Positions 1 to 8,235 of a DNA stretch of 20,028 nucleotides are shown here, piece by piece. The notes under the pieces were generated by a model, which was not told the origin of the DNA, did no database searches, and saw only the letters and a list, made by a program, of their open reading frames with translations. Position 1 is the stretch's first letter. Each line of letters opens with the position of its first letter. The translations under genes and the position numbers were made by a program. The DNA is from an uncultured Ignavibacteria bacterium (GTDB lineage Bacteria; Bacteroidota; Ignavibacteria; Kapaibacteriales; UBA961). The stretch covers positions 1-20,028 of the forward strand of contig CALMMI010000598.1 of assembly GCA_937868245.1 (NCBI GenBank), in the 5' to 3' direction.

Positions 1-63
1 CATTCTTAAGTTATAAGAAGAAGACTGTACATCAGATTCATAACCTACCGCCTACATAATTCC

Positions 64-1407
64 TTACATCCCTGCTAACGCATCATGAATAATCCCCATT
101 CCCTCATGCAAATTCTCATCAGTAAGATTAAGTGCGGGGCGGAAACGAACAGAACGTTCACCACATCCAAGTATAATCAATCCTTTCTCAAAGCACTTAA
201 ACAGGAACGCCTTGCGGTAATCTACACTCGGAAGATCGAATGCAGCAAACAGACCGCGTCCACGTGCATTAGTTACAATATGCGGGAATTCAGCAGTAAG
301 GTTGCTAAAGTGACCCTGAAGCATTGTCCCTGCCCGTTGAACATGCGCTAAGATGTTTTCTTCTTCAATAATTTCCAGATATTTTGTAGCCCGTACCATA
401 TCAACTAAATTACCACCCCATGTGGAGTTGATTCTGCTTGATGTGTGAAACACATTGTTTGGAATATCGTCAATTCTATCGGTAACAACAATTCCGCATA
501 CCTGCATTTTTTTACCAAAAGCCATGATGTCCGGAGTAACGCCAAGTTGCTGATGTACCCACATCGAGCCTGTTAATCCGACTCCTGTTTGTACTTCATC
601 GAATATCAAAAGTGCTTCGTTCTCGTCGGCTAACCTACGAAGTTCGGCAAGGAATTCAGGGCGGAAATGATTGTCGCCTCCTTCACCTTGAATCGGCTCG
701 ATGATTATGGCGGCAATGTCATCACGGTTATCGGTGAATGCCTGTTTTATTTGGGCGATAGAAAGTCGCTCTTCAGCAATTACTTGAGCAAGGTTTTCTT
801 CGTTCAAAGGGAATTTTACAGCCGGGTTATGAACTCTGGGCCATTTGAACTTAGGGTATAAATTTGTTTTAGTTGGGTCGGTGTTTGTGAGTGACATCGT
901 ATAGCCGCTTCTTCCGTGGAATGCACGGGTAAAATGTAAAATCTGATGACCACGCTCAGTAACATATCCCTTGGCAAAGTTTTTACGAACTTTCCAATCA
1001 AATGCAACTTTAAGCGCATTCTCAATAGCGAGTGCGCCGCCTTCTACAAAGAAACCATATTTAAATTCCGGCGGTACAGCAACAGTAAAGAATGTTTTTA
1101 CGAACGTAGCCATTGCCTCGGAATAAATATCTGAATTCGATGGTTTGTTTACTGCGACTCGACCAAGATAGTCCAGAAAATCAGGTTGAATCATCGACGG
1201 ATGATTCATTCCTACAGGAGTAGATGCGAAGCATGTAAAAAAATCAAGATACCGATTGCCTGTGCGTGCATCAATCAGGTTTGCAGCATTGCTTCTGTTT
1301 AAATCGAGTACATAATCAAATCCGTCCACAAGCATTCGAGTGTTGAGTTCTGAAAGTACATCTTGCGGGAGAACTGAGTAACGGGGTTTATACGATTGGG
1401 ATGACAT
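64..1407 (-). CDS. lat: L-lysine 6-aminotransferase (class III PLP aminotransferase)
   Basis: This 447-residue protein matches the usual length of L-lysine epsilon-aminotransferases (about 450). These cytoplasmic enzymes move the 6-amino group of lysine to 2-oxoglutarate, giving 2-aminoadipate 6-semialdehyde (which cyclises to piperideine-6-carboxylate) and glutamate. Class III features are visible: IIEPIQGEGG (E238), FDEVQTG with the PLP-pyridine aspartate D270, and FGKKMQVCG, where K299 or K300 is the Schiff-base lysine. The text around NSDIYSEAMATFVKTF and FFVEGGALAIENALK resembles mycobacterial Lat more than ornithine or GABA aminotransferases. The start is supported by an AAAAGGAA ribosome binding site about 8 bases upstream. 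The gene is divergent from the membrane protein at 1898. No other lysine-pathway gene is visible, so whether it serves lysine breakdown or product synthesis is open. Family assignment is confident; the exact substrate is inferred. Confidence 0.9.
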   Translation of the reverse strand: MSSQSYKPRYSVLPQDVLSELNTRMLVDGFDYVLDLNRSNAANLIDARTGNRYLDFFTCFASTPVGMNHPSMIQPDFLDYLGRVAVNKPSNSDIYSEAMATFVKTFFTVAVPPEFKYGFFVEGGALAIENALKVAFDWKVRKNFAKGYVTERGHQILHFTRAFHGRSGYTMSLTNTDPTKTNLYPKFKWPRVHNPAVKFPLNEENLAQVIAEERLSIAQIKQAFTDNRDDIAAIIIEPIQGEGGDNHFRPEFLAELRRLADENEALLIFDEVQTGVGLTGSMWVHQQLGVTPDIMAFGKKMQVCGIVVTDRIDDIPNNVFHTSSRINSTWGGNLVDMVRATKYLEIIEEENILAHVQRAGTMLQGHFSNLTAEFPHIVTNARGRGLFAAFDLPSVDYRKAFLFKCFEKGLIILGCGERSVRFRPALNLTDENLHEGMGIIHDALAGM

Positions 1408-1555
1408 AGGGAAGTTCCTTTTAAAAGTTTGAATTTAGAATACTAAAAGAATCTGATTCTGCATAGTGTGTAAGGTAAGAAGGAAAATTCTGTCTTAACT
1501 GTGCAAGAACCGAGTCGGATTACAGTAGATAAATGAAAAAATCTGCAATAAATAG

Positions 1556-1705
1556 TTACGGGGAAACTATTGTGGGGACAGCAGAAGATAAGTGAAGACA
1601 TGCCAGAAGTGCCTTCTTGAGTGCTAACCCGCTCAAAAACGATCCGCCACGGATAGTTCCATGCAGAGTAAGAGAAGGCGATGCAGTTAGGGTTTTATTT
1701 CTCAT
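1556..1705 (-). CDS. possible 49-residue leader ORF upstream of lat
   Basis: A 49-codon ORF starts at 1705 (MRNKTLTASP...) and stops at 1556, about 150 bases before the lat start and on the same strand. It has no Shine-Dalgarno sequence. A TAATTTTG box at 1713-1720 would put a transcript start almost on its ATG. The product has no recognisable domain and is not rich in lysine codons, which argues against a classic lysine attenuator. It may be chance; it is listed because it is the only open frame of any length in the lat upstream region. Confidence 0.12.
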   Translation of the reverse strand: MRNKTLTASPSLTLHGTIRGGSFLSGLALKKALLACLHLSSAVPTIVSP

Positions 1706-1816
1706 AACGCTACAAAATTACGAAAATTTACCGGATGTTTGCTCTATTCCTTTACTTTTTAAAAGCATTTAGATAGAGTGAAATTTTGAAGAAATATTTC
1801 AAAATAAAAGAAAATA

Positions 1817-1848
1817 TTTGTTCAATTTCCTCCGATATGATAACTTGC
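1817..1848 (+). promoter_or_regulatory. candidate promoter, Bacteroidota type
   Basis: TTTG at 1817-1820, then 20 bases, then TAACTTGC at 1841-1848, an imperfect match to TAnnTTTG. The TTG-to-TA distance of 20 is the same as in the two stronger candidates at 8236 and 15363. It lies about 50 bases before the ATG of the membrane-protein gene. Confidence 0.4.
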
Positions 1849-1897
1849 AGTACTTAACCTCAACAATTTTGTTATAATTATTCCGGAGAACAGCATA

Positions 1898-3211
1898 ATG
1901 GCTCCCAAAGATGCAAAAAGACATTCCTATAAACACGGTATGCAACATTACTTAGTGCTACTTGGTTTGTTGGTTTCAGTATCGTATGTATTCTATAGTT
2001 TTATAATTCCGAGAGCAGTAGAAGGTGCTGTTGTTGCGCTTTTTAAACCTGAAGGTGAAAAAGAAATCGGGCATTTTGATGGTGTTATTGCAATGCCTGG
2101 TCAAGAAGCAGGAAAATTTCAAAAAGGCGGAGCTTTAAAAGGTGTTATCAATACTGAATACATTTTCGACTTTACCAATAATCCCCGCACTGAAACAAAA
2201 GACGGCTATTCCAAAAAAGGTGATGAGTGGATTGTGAAAGCACCTAAATTAGGTGAAGAAGCAATTGTTCTTCAACCTGTTTTAGGGTTCTCGATTCTTG
2301 CATTCGTTTTCGGAGGTGGTATTTCGATGTTGCTTACATTGATTTTCCCTTCTGCAATCGGATTTATGGCGTTCAAAGTTGACCGTGAAATTGTACATAC
2401 AAAATCAAAAATTCGTCTTCAAACCGGTTTCAACAACGAGATTATCGAAGTTCTTACCAACAACGAAAATCAACTTGAAGGTATGGATCGTGATCATGTT
2501 GCCAAAGTATTCAGATACGTTTGGGACAGAACTGAACCTGAAGAAGATGTGACCGGTAAACAAGGTATCAAATTTACCAATATGTTCGATGAAAATACTG
2601 ATATTGTAGAATTCCGTAACGAAGTATTGTATCTTAGAATTAAAGAGTTTTTCTCTGATTTTGTGATGAAAGAAATCATTGATACAAAAGAAGCACAGTC
2701 CTACAGCCGTAACCGTCTGAAATTCTTGAGAGGTTTACGTCTTTATATGTCACATCACTTCACAGAAAAATACTCGAACAACGTTACAGGTCTTGCATAT
2801 TTCGGTGCTGCTATTCTTATCATCATCATCGGTGTCCGTGGATTGAAATTCATTCCTCCTACACGTCCATCGTTGATTTTAGGTGCGATTTTCCTTGAAG
2901 GTTCCATGCTTGGTCTCCTTGCGTTCACTCTTATCTACACAGAAGAAGAAGAGCGTATGGACAGAATGCTCAAGAAAATGGAAGATGCAAGCCGCAATCA
3001 ATTAGACACACTTGAAGATGTATCTAAAGATATGCACAAAATGTCGGTTGCACTTGTAGAAGGTAATTCAGATTTAATCAAAACTAAAGTTAGCCAAGCG
3101 GTTACTGAGTTCTTGTCGAATCCGAATAACTTAAAAGGCGAGATTGCAAACGAACTTGGTAGAATCGTTATGGCAGCTTTGAATAAAGGTATGGGTACAG
3201 GTTCTAAGTAA
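1898..3211 (+). CDS. uncharacterised membrane protein, four TM segments and coiled-coil tail
   Basis: I do not recognise this 437-residue protein. A basic N-terminus is followed by a membrane segment at about 17-37. A non-cytoplasmic stretch of about 90 residues comes next, then a long Gly-rich hydrophobic segment at 126-158. A charged, probably cytoplasmic region spans 160-295. Two more segments lie at about 297-315 and 325-347. The tail (348 onward) is very charged and helical, starting with EEEERMDRMLKKMEDA, and looks like a coiled coil. This predicts both ends in the cytoplasm. The four segments and soluble domains recall membrane motor or scaffold proteins, but no ExbB/TolQ/MotA motif is visible, so no function is claimed. 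The start has GGAG about 9 bases upstream. It appears to be a single-gene unit: promoter candidate at 1817-1848 and a strong terminator at 3241-3289. Confidence 0.85.
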   Translation: MAPKDAKRHSYKHGMQHYLVLLGLLVSVSYVFYSFIIPRAVEGAVVALFKPEGEKEIGHFDGVIAMPGQEAGKFQKGGALKGVINTEYIFDFTNNPRTETKDGYSKKGDEWIVKAPKLGEEAIVLQPVLGFSILAFVFGGGISMLLTLIFPSAIGFMAFKVDREIVHTKSKIRLQTGFNNEIIEVLTNNENQLEGMDRDHVAKVFRYVWDRTEPEEDVTGKQGIKFTNMFDENTDIVEFRNEVLYLRIKEFFSDFVMKEIIDTKEAQSYSRNRLKFLRGLRLYMSHHFTEKYSNNVTGLAYFGAAILIIIIGVRGLKFIPPTRPSLILGAIFLEGSMLGLLAFTLIYTEEEERMDRMLKKMEDASRNQLDTLEDVSKDMHKMSVALVEGNSDLIKTKVSQAVTEFLSNPNNLKGEIANELGRIVMAALNKGMGTGSK

Positions 3212-3240
3212 GATTCAGGTTCAATGAACCTATTAAATTA

Positions 3241-3289
3241 AAAGTGAGGATGTTGCTCTAGTGATGAGTACATCCTCACTTTTTTTTAT
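3241..3289 (+). terminator. strong intrinsic terminator after the membrane-protein gene
   Basis: A perfect 12-bp stem AAAGTGAGGATG (3241-3252) pairs with CATCCTCACTTT (3271-3282) around an 18-base loop, followed by a continuous T-run to 3287. It lies 30 bases after the stop codon at 3211. Confidence 0.9.
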
Positions 3290-3660
3290 GTACTTTATAT
3301 GATGTACAACAGTATTATATTGAGCCTAATACTAATGTACAATTTAGAGTTATTGGGTCAAGGCAGGTGTTTACCGTCGAGCAGTGAGTAGCTTTAAATC
3401 ATTTTTAGGTCAGGTCGATTGCTACAACTGACCTTCCTTTTAAGAGGTGTTACAGAAAGCCAGTTGTAGCACCTGCCTTGACTGATTGGAGATTTACACC
3501 CAATATTGCAAATATTTATAAGGCTTTCTATAAATTCACGGCAATCACATCGGTTTATAGCCATCTTACTGCCAACCACATGTTCTGAATAACGGTTGTA
3601 GCAACAACTGTCGTGATTCTAAAATCTATTTACTGCTTTTCTTCACTTGAAAATAAACGA
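3290..3660. other. intergenic region without a supported gene
   Basis: About 370 bases between two terminators. The only long minus-strand frame (3394-3579, 61 codons) runs through the inverted repeats and has no ribosome binding site, so I do not call it. The content worth noting is the nested inverted repeat at 3357-3482. A further GTTGT/ACAAC pair around AGCA lies near 3595-3608 and repeats the GTTGTAGC word found inside that repeat. Confidence 0.5.
3357..3482. repeat. nested perfect inverted repeats (13 bp outer, 10 bp inner)
   Basis: GTCAAGGCAGGTG (3357-3369) is exactly complementary to CACCTGCCTTGAC (3470-3482). Inside it GCTACAACTG (3421-3430) is exactly complementary to CAGTTGTAGC (3461-3470). 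The two right arms share base 3470. The element is 126 bases long. It could be the end structure of a small non-autonomous mobile element (MITE-like), a decayed intergenic repeat, or a folded RNA. No transposase is present and target-site duplications are not obvious. Confidence 0.6.
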
Positions 3661-3690
3661 AAAGAGGCGCACTTTGCAGTGCGCCTCTTT
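3661..3690 (-). terminator. intrinsic terminator of the thioredoxin-fold gene
   Basis: A perfect 13-bp GC-rich stem AAAGAGGCGCACT (3661-3673) pairs with AGTGCGCCTCTTT (3678-3690) across a TTGC loop. On the minus strand the stem runs into TTTTCGTTTATTTTC. It starts about 65 bases after the stop of the leftward gene at 3755. With A/T on both sides it may stop transcription from both directions. Confidence 0.8.
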
Positions 3691-3754
3691 CTTGGAATCT
3701 GTTCTACAGAAAATATACTAACACTTTAGGAATTAGCTATATTGTACGCTTATA

Positions 3755-4285
3755 TCAGTCCTTAATCTCACCCACAAAAGTCTTCTGGAACTCTTCCCAT
3801 TTCATTGCAGTTTGGGTGTTCTCACCAAAAAATTTAAGGATTTTTTCGAGCATTATTGGTTTCAAGAATCCGGGGACAGGTGATAGCACTTCTAACTTCT
3901 CATTTAAGTACACAGTTGTCGGGTACGACATCTGCCCGTTAAGCAAAGATACAGCCAATTCATTTGCCTTATATTCGGGTACATAAGCAAACGAATTTCC
4001 ATTGAAACGAAGTGTGTCTTTTGTTTCTGCATTGAATTTTACCGCATAATACTTCTGATTGATGTACTTTACAATTACAGGATTCGTAAAAGTACTTGCA
4101 TCCATTTTCTTACACCATCCACACCAATCGGTATAGACATCTACAATTATCTTTCGCGGTTCTTTTTTGCAGAGCTGTTCGGCTTCCTGGATGGTTATCC
4201 ATTTTATTTTTTCAGGTTCAGCTGCGCGGAGAATAGTAGTGCTTGTAAATAATACAAGAGCGATTGCAAACAGTATTCGGTTCAT
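3755..4285 (-). CDS. exported thioredoxin-fold protein (CGWC)
   Basis: This 176-residue protein starts with a signal-peptide-like segment (MNRILFAIALVLFTSTT, cleavage plausible near ILRAA/E). A thioredoxin fold follows, with the redox motif YTDWCGWCKKMD (C55 and C58) and the cis-proline loop MSYPTTVY (P122). The WCGWCKK context matches the DUF255 / thioredoxin_7 group rather than classical TrxA. The likely role is dithiol-disulfide exchange or thiol reduction outside the cytoplasm. An insert at about 88-112 separates the motif from the cis-proline half. No good Shine-Dalgarno is visible before the ATG, but the signal peptide begins right at this start. It is followed by a terminator at 3661-3690 and preceded by another at 4431-4455, so it is probably transcribed alone. 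The partner protein is unknown. Confidence 0.85.
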   Translation of the reverse strand: MNRILFAIALVLFTSTTILRAAEPEKIKWITIQEAEQLCKKEPRKIIVDVYTDWCGWCKKMDASTFTNPVIVKYINQKYYAVKFNAETKDTLRFNGNSFAYVPEYKANELAVSLLNGQMSYPTTVYLNEKLEVLSPVPGFLKPIMLEKILKFFGENTQTAMKWEEFQKTFVGEIKD

Positions 4286-4430
4286 AAATGTGGCTATGAT
4301 GTAAAAGTAATAGTATAGTTGAAGTCAGCATGTAAGGTCGTAACAAGTCCGAAAATATTTTCTAACGTTATAGAAAATAAATTATATCCGGAGTATATGT
4401 GTACAGCATATTTAGCATTTAGAATACACT

Positions 4431-4455
4431 AAAACAAGGGGACATGCCCCTTGTT
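4431..4455 (-). terminator. intrinsic terminator of the YfhO-like gene
   Basis: AACAAGGGG (4433-4441) pairs perfectly with CCCCTTGTT (4447-4455) over a 5-base loop. On the minus strand it ends in TTTT. It lies about 40 bases after the stop of the leftward gene at 4493. The T-run is short, so strength is uncertain. Confidence 0.65.
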
Positions 4456-4492
4456 CTGTGAGTTCAAATATAGATCCCAATATTCATAAAAT

Positions 4493-6988
4493 TTACTCAT
4501 CCTTCTTTTTCCAACCGAAAAACAACGCAGCAGCACCGGCAAGAATTGTTACGATATTCGCACCCAAACTCATTTTCTTACCAAGTTCAAACTTTTCGGA
4601 TACGAACTTAAATTCAACAGTATGTTTACCGGGTGGAACCATTACCGAACGGAATGCATAATTTGTTTTGAATATCGGTGTTTCGGCACCATCAATATAT
4701 GCTTTCCAGCAGACAGGATAGTGCACTTCACTAACGAACAGAAGATTGTTCCCTGATGCGTTTGCATCTATTTTAATGTACTCGTTCTTATGCTCAACCA
4801 TTGTTGCCGTAGCTTGGGGAGTGGTTGCATCGATTGATTTAGGCAGATTTTCTTCCACAAACGCAACTTGTTTCGGATTAAAATCATTATTCTTAATATG
4901 ATTAAGAATATCTATACCCGAAGCGGTTTTTACTGTATCAACAAAAAATGCACGGGGTAACACACTTGGGTTTTGATAGACGAGTGTTGGCATCGACTGT
5001 CCGTTCATCGCCATTTGTCCTTCGAATGCGGGTTGAACACCTTGAAATAACGGCTGAGCCGCTGCCATGTATTTTACATTCAATAAATTGAGCAGAGTAG
5101 GATTAAGAATTGCTCCACCTCCCTGACCGCCTGCAACATCCATTAAGTCTTGATAAACTCTCATCTTGGCAGAGTGATACCCGTGAATGTTTTCCATAAA
5201 GAAATATGCAGGAACATTTGTTTTTCCTGAAGTTAGATACACATAGTCTGCAACTCTATAGATTGATTGATCTTTTTTGATAAAACTTACAAAATCCGGC
5301 TGACCAAATTCCGCTTGGGCGATATTTCCCTTACTTATCTCCATCGGGCGGAAATCCACACGCCATAAATCAATCACAAGCAAAACAGTCATGGCAAGAT
5401 AGAAGATACCGTGCTTGAGTTTCTTTGTAGCGAACATATACGCAAGAACTGCCACTGCCAGACCAAGAAAACCGGTAACAAGCCAATCGGAAGTCATTTG
5501 AGAAAAGAGCCATGGGGCGATTTGATCAAGTCCTTTTTTAGAATCAACCACCGACTGTACATAACCTTCTTCACCCATACCCGAATAGATAAGTCCGATA
5601 CCCAGAAACACTACAAAGCCTACTATACCACCAAAAAGTACTTTCTTGCGTTGTGCAGTTAGCTGCTGCCCGCGCCAGCTGATCAAGGCGGTAAGACCAT
5701 ATCCTGCAAGTATGGGCACAGCAAATTGCATCATTACAAGTGCCATTTGAGGAGCGCGGAAATTGTTGAAGCCCGGAAGATGATAAAACAGAACATCGTA
5801 CAGAATCGGCATGTTCCTCCCGAACGAAATCAAGAGAGAAAAGATGGAAATCGTGAGCAGGAACTGAACAAATATATCCTTTCTAAAGGCGAAGAATCCT
5901 AATATTGCCAAGGCTAATACCCCTATTCCCATATAGTTCGCTGCGTCGGTGAATGCCATCTGACCCCAATAGGTTTGAACTACTTGTCCTTTGGAGCGTC
6001 CGGGCTGTTTGAACTCCATTTTACCAAAGCCGTAGAAATTAGGTACGAGGAACGTTATCGTTTCTTCGGGGCTGAATGACCAGTTTGTACAATAATCGTA
6101 ATCAAAACCACCGGAAGCATCTTGTTTCTTTGCATCTTTTTGTTCAATTGGAGCAGTACCGCGTGTCGAATATGGTTTGTATTCCATCACACTTAAATAG
6201 CGGTCAGCCGACATTGAGAACGCAAGCCCTCCTGCAAGAGCAAGCATAATTGCAGCTCTGAAAACACCACCGGGATTGTTTTTGCTGATTAATCTGCTGA
6301 TAATCTCGAACAACAGGTATAATCCAAAGATACACACCCCGTAGAATGCCATCTGAACGTGGGTTGATTCAACCAGAACGTGAACGGCTAAGATTAAAAC
6401 AACAGAATACAGCAACGAGAATTTCTCTCGTAATTTTTCTAAACAGAGTAAAATAAAAGGAAATGTACAAAGTGCAACAGGCTTGGTATTGTGCCCGATA
6501 ATCACCCACACGATAACCCACGTAGAGAAAGTAGCGGCAAAACCTGTGAAAAAGGATGTGAATCGTTCATGCTTTTTCGAACGCATGAGCAGGTACATTC
6601 CTGCTCCGTACAGAATATAGAAAAACGCAATACGTGCACCGTCGTTGCGGAAGATTGCTCCCATCACATCTCCAACACCAAAGATGGCTTTCGACACAAA
6701 ATCCCACCAGCGGTCTCCGGTGGTGAGCAAAGCAGCATAGCTTGGCAAACCGCTGAAGATATACGGATTCCACAAAGCGAAGTCACCACTTTTTTTAGCG
6801 GCATCCAAATACGGAGTAAAGCTGTTGGAAGCAATGTTATCCGAAGCACCAAAACTACCACCCGTAAAAAGAGCAGGAGCGAGAAATATCAATACTGCAA
6901 TGGCAATCGCACCGATATAAGCGAGATCTTGAAATTTTTCGGGTATCATCGGGCTGGAAGCCGATTGTTGTGTTGGTTTAGTCGCCAT
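4493..6988 (-). CDS. YfhO-family polytopic membrane protein
   Basis: An 831-residue inner-membrane protein of the YfhO type, a family linked to GT-C-like glycosyltransfer onto envelope polymers in Firmicutes. The Bacteroidota members are poorly studied. A first membrane segment (about 22-43) leads into a loop with SGDFALWNPYIFSGLPSYAAL, a family hallmark. Many hydrophobic segments follow up to about residue 560. A large beta-rich non-cytoplasmic region then ends in HYPVCWKAYIDGAETPIFKTNYAF and VPPGKHTVEF, also typical. A last membrane segment (about 806-825) and a basic KKKDE tail close the protein. The start has a GAAGGAA ribosome binding site about 8 bases upstream. Length is normal and no frame break is seen. 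It has its own terminator and no linked glycan genes, so the substrate cannot be told from context. Confidence 0.88.
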   Translation of the reverse strand: MATKPTQQSASSPMIPEKFQDLAYIGAIAIAVLIFLAPALFTGGSFGASDNIASNSFTPYLDAAKKSGDFALWNPYIFSGLPSYAALLTTGDRWWDFVSKAIFGVGDVMGAIFRNDGARIAFFYILYGAGMYLLMRSKKHERFTSFFTGFAATFSTWVIVWVIIGHNTKPVALCTFPFILLCLEKLREKFSLLYSVVLILAVHVLVESTHVQMAFYGVCIFGLYLLFEIISRLISKNNPGGVFRAAIMLALAGGLAFSMSADRYLSVMEYKPYSTRGTAPIEQKDAKKQDASGGFDYDYCTNWSFSPEETITFLVPNFYGFGKMEFKQPGRSKGQVVQTYWGQMAFTDAANYMGIGVLALAILGFFAFRKDIFVQFLLTISIFSLLISFGRNMPILYDVLFYHLPGFNNFRAPQMALVMMQFAVPILAGYGLTALISWRGQQLTAQRKKVLFGGIVGFVVFLGIGLIYSGMGEEGYVQSVVDSKKGLDQIAPWLFSQMTSDWLVTGFLGLAVAVLAYMFATKKLKHGIFYLAMTVLLVIDLWRVDFRPMEISKGNIAQAEFGQPDFVSFIKKDQSIYRVADYVYLTSGKTNVPAYFFMENIHGYHSAKMRVYQDLMDVAGGQGGGAILNPTLLNLLNVKYMAAAQPLFQGVQPAFEGQMAMNGQSMPTLVYQNPSVLPRAFFVDTVKTASGIDILNHIKNNDFNPKQVAFVEENLPKSIDATTPQATATMVEHKNEYIKIDANASGNNLLFVSEVHYPVCWKAYIDGAETPIFKTNYAFRSVMVPPGKHTVEFKFVSEKFELGKKMSLGANIVTILAGAAALFFGWKKKDE

Positions 6989-7036
6989 CTGTGTTTCCTT
7001 CTCATGTTAGATATGGTAAATAGATATTATTTTCTA

Positions 7037-7044
7037 CAAAAATA
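7037..7044 (-). promoter_or_regulatory. possible -7 box of the YfhO-like gene
   Basis: The minus strand reads TATTTTTG here, an exact TAnnTTTG match about 50 bases before the start codon at 6988. There is no TTG about 20 bases further upstream, so support is partial and AT-richness could explain it. Confidence 0.28.
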
Positions 7045-7555
7045 AGAAAGGTGTAAGGATTATAGTAATTGAATCTGATTTTGGTGAAAGTTATTCGTTT
7101 TGCCTCAGTGTTGATTGAATAGGTTACTTTCTGAAATAAAATAAGTTAAAGCTCATGTTGAACTTTTGCTCTACCCCTGTAAGTTTAGAATAATTAGTGA
7201 GAATGACACTTGGAATCTAAAGGGCAAGATGCGAGAATCTACATAATAAAAATGTAAACATAGGTTAGGCAAGCCCACGTAAAACACAAGGCTTTTATGT
7301 AAAAAAATATTTTTGTTTGTAAAGCTGACGAAACAGATAGATTCTACATATAAGAAACCCTAGTTTCAATCGCAAGTTTAATCTTTAATATAAAATAAGT
7401 TAGATGCAAAATTTCGTGAAATATGATGGTTGAATTACCCTGGAAAATGGTAAGATGAAGAGTTGACTTTTTTGGAAGATTCTCCATTTTTCAGAGCATT
7501 TTTTGTGATAATTTTGAAGTGTAGGATACTCTTTCTTCAATTTTAACATACATAT
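7045..7555. other. AT-rich intergenic region, no gene seen
   Basis: About 510 bases with frequent stops in every frame and no open frame with a ribosome binding site. An isolated TATTTTTG occurs at 7308-7315 on the plus strand without a -33 element and far from any start. No tRNA-like fold, repeat array or strong terminator was found. It may be old accessory DNA, given the possible gene remnant that follows. Confidence 0.45.
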
Positions 7556-7756
7556 ATGATAATCAGCATTATAGCCACAACCCAAAAGAACGATGCTGCC
7601 GGGAATTTATCTGCAGAAAAAAGAGCCATTGAGCAGGTAGTTACCAAAATCATCACGCTGGAAAAAAAGCCTGTTATCCATGTTCTGAAACGTTATGGAC
7701 CGCAAGCAAATGAGAACCAAGTACCTAAGAAAGTTGTGAATGCAATTTTCTGTTAA
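7556..7756 (+). pseudogene. small hypothetical ORF, possibly truncated
   Basis: A 66-codon frame whose residues 9-66 (TQKNDAAGNLSAEKRAIEQV and onward) have the composition of a real small helical protein. There is no good ribosome binding site before the ATG. Reading past the TAA in the same frame gives VKTKFFTNLKENHDP before the next gene, which continues the same charged/hydrophobic pattern. This suggests an in-frame stop in an older, longer gene, or a different true start. It lies 37 bases before the AraC-type gene on the same strand. I do not recognise the family; a short real gene and a remnant are both possible. Confidence 0.3.
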
Positions 7757-7793
7757 GTAAAAACCAAATTTTTCACTAACCTGAAAGAAAACC

Positions 7794-8201
7794 ATGACCC
7801 AAGCAATTATCAAAAATGTTGTGATCGTTATAGAACAGCATTTTAATGACCATACTTTTACTGTTGAGAAACTGATGACCATCATGGGATATAGCCGTGG
7901 ATATGCATGGGAGAGTATAAAGAATTCACTTGGAGCTTCACCACTCCATTTAATAGAAACTAGACGGCTTATAGAATCGCTTCGATATATTGCCGAAGGG
8001 ATGTGTGCGTGTGAGATTCATTTGCAAATTGGCTATTCAAGTTCCAAAAGCTTTCGTAGGGCATTTAAAAGGCGTTTGGGGATATGCCCGACAGAATGCA
8101 GAGAAATGCTGAAAGAAGAGACAAAAATAGAGCAAATAGAAGAATTAAAACAGAAGCTAAAAACGAAGATAAAACCTTTAAATTTTAGAGATACCGAGTA
8201 A
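7794..8201 (+). CDS. stand-alone AraC-type HTH DNA-binding protein
   Basis: This 135-residue protein is essentially one AraC-family DNA-binding domain of two helix-turn-helix units. The first is around 22-50 (FTVEKLMTIMGYSRGYAWESIKNSLGASP). The second is around 70-100, with the family signature IHLQIGYSSSKSFRRAFKRRLGICPTECRE. No sensor domain precedes it, so unlike full-length AraC proteins (about 280-300 residues) it has no obvious ligand-binding part. The tail (105-135) is highly charged and may be helical (KEETKIEQIEELKQKLKTKI). The start codon has only a weak GAAAG upstream. The gene stops 34 bases before the promoter candidate of the surface operon, so it may regulate that operon; this is positional inference. 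The C-terminal signature makes the family call firm. Confidence 0.82.
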   Translation: MTQAIIKNVVIVIEQHFNDHTFTVEKLMTIMGYSRGYAWESIKNSLGASPLHLIETRRLIESLRYIAEGMCACEIHLQIGYSSSKSFRRAFKRRLGICPTECREMLKEETKIEQIEELKQKLKTKIKPLNFRDTE

Positions 8202-8235
8202 AATGGGCGAGCATTTTGGGCGGGCAAAATGGGTG

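Larger units (their letters stand above)
1408..1897. other. 490-base divergent intergenic region
   Basis: This gap separates lat (leftward) from the membrane-protein gene (rightward). It holds the rightward promoter candidate at 1817-1848 and a weak 49-codon leftward ORF at 1556-1705. A TAATTTTG box on the minus strand (1713-1720) matches the Bacteroidota -7 element but has no TTG at the right distance. A short hairpin ATCCG/CGGAT lies at 1642-1654. I looked for the conserved core of a lysine riboswitch in front of lat and did not see it. Confidence 0.5.

Noticed and set aside
1..63. Start of a leftward gene at the left edge (CAT at 1-3)
   Set aside because: Only a possible ATG is visible, with no coding sequence inside the window and no clear ribosome binding site.
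1408..1897. Lysine riboswitch in front of lat
   Set aside because: The conserved core sequences of the L-box were looked for on the minus strand and not found; lat homologues are also not typical targets.
3394..3579. 61-codon minus-strand frame in the gene-free region
   Set aside because: It runs through the nested inverted repeats and lacks a ribosome binding site; its residues mostly encode the repeat arms.
6491..7045. 184-codon plus-strand open frame opposite the YfhO-like gene
   Set aside because: It lies fully antisense to a well-supported gene, has no ribosome binding site and encodes a low-quality, His/Arg/Ser-rich product. It is a shadow frame.
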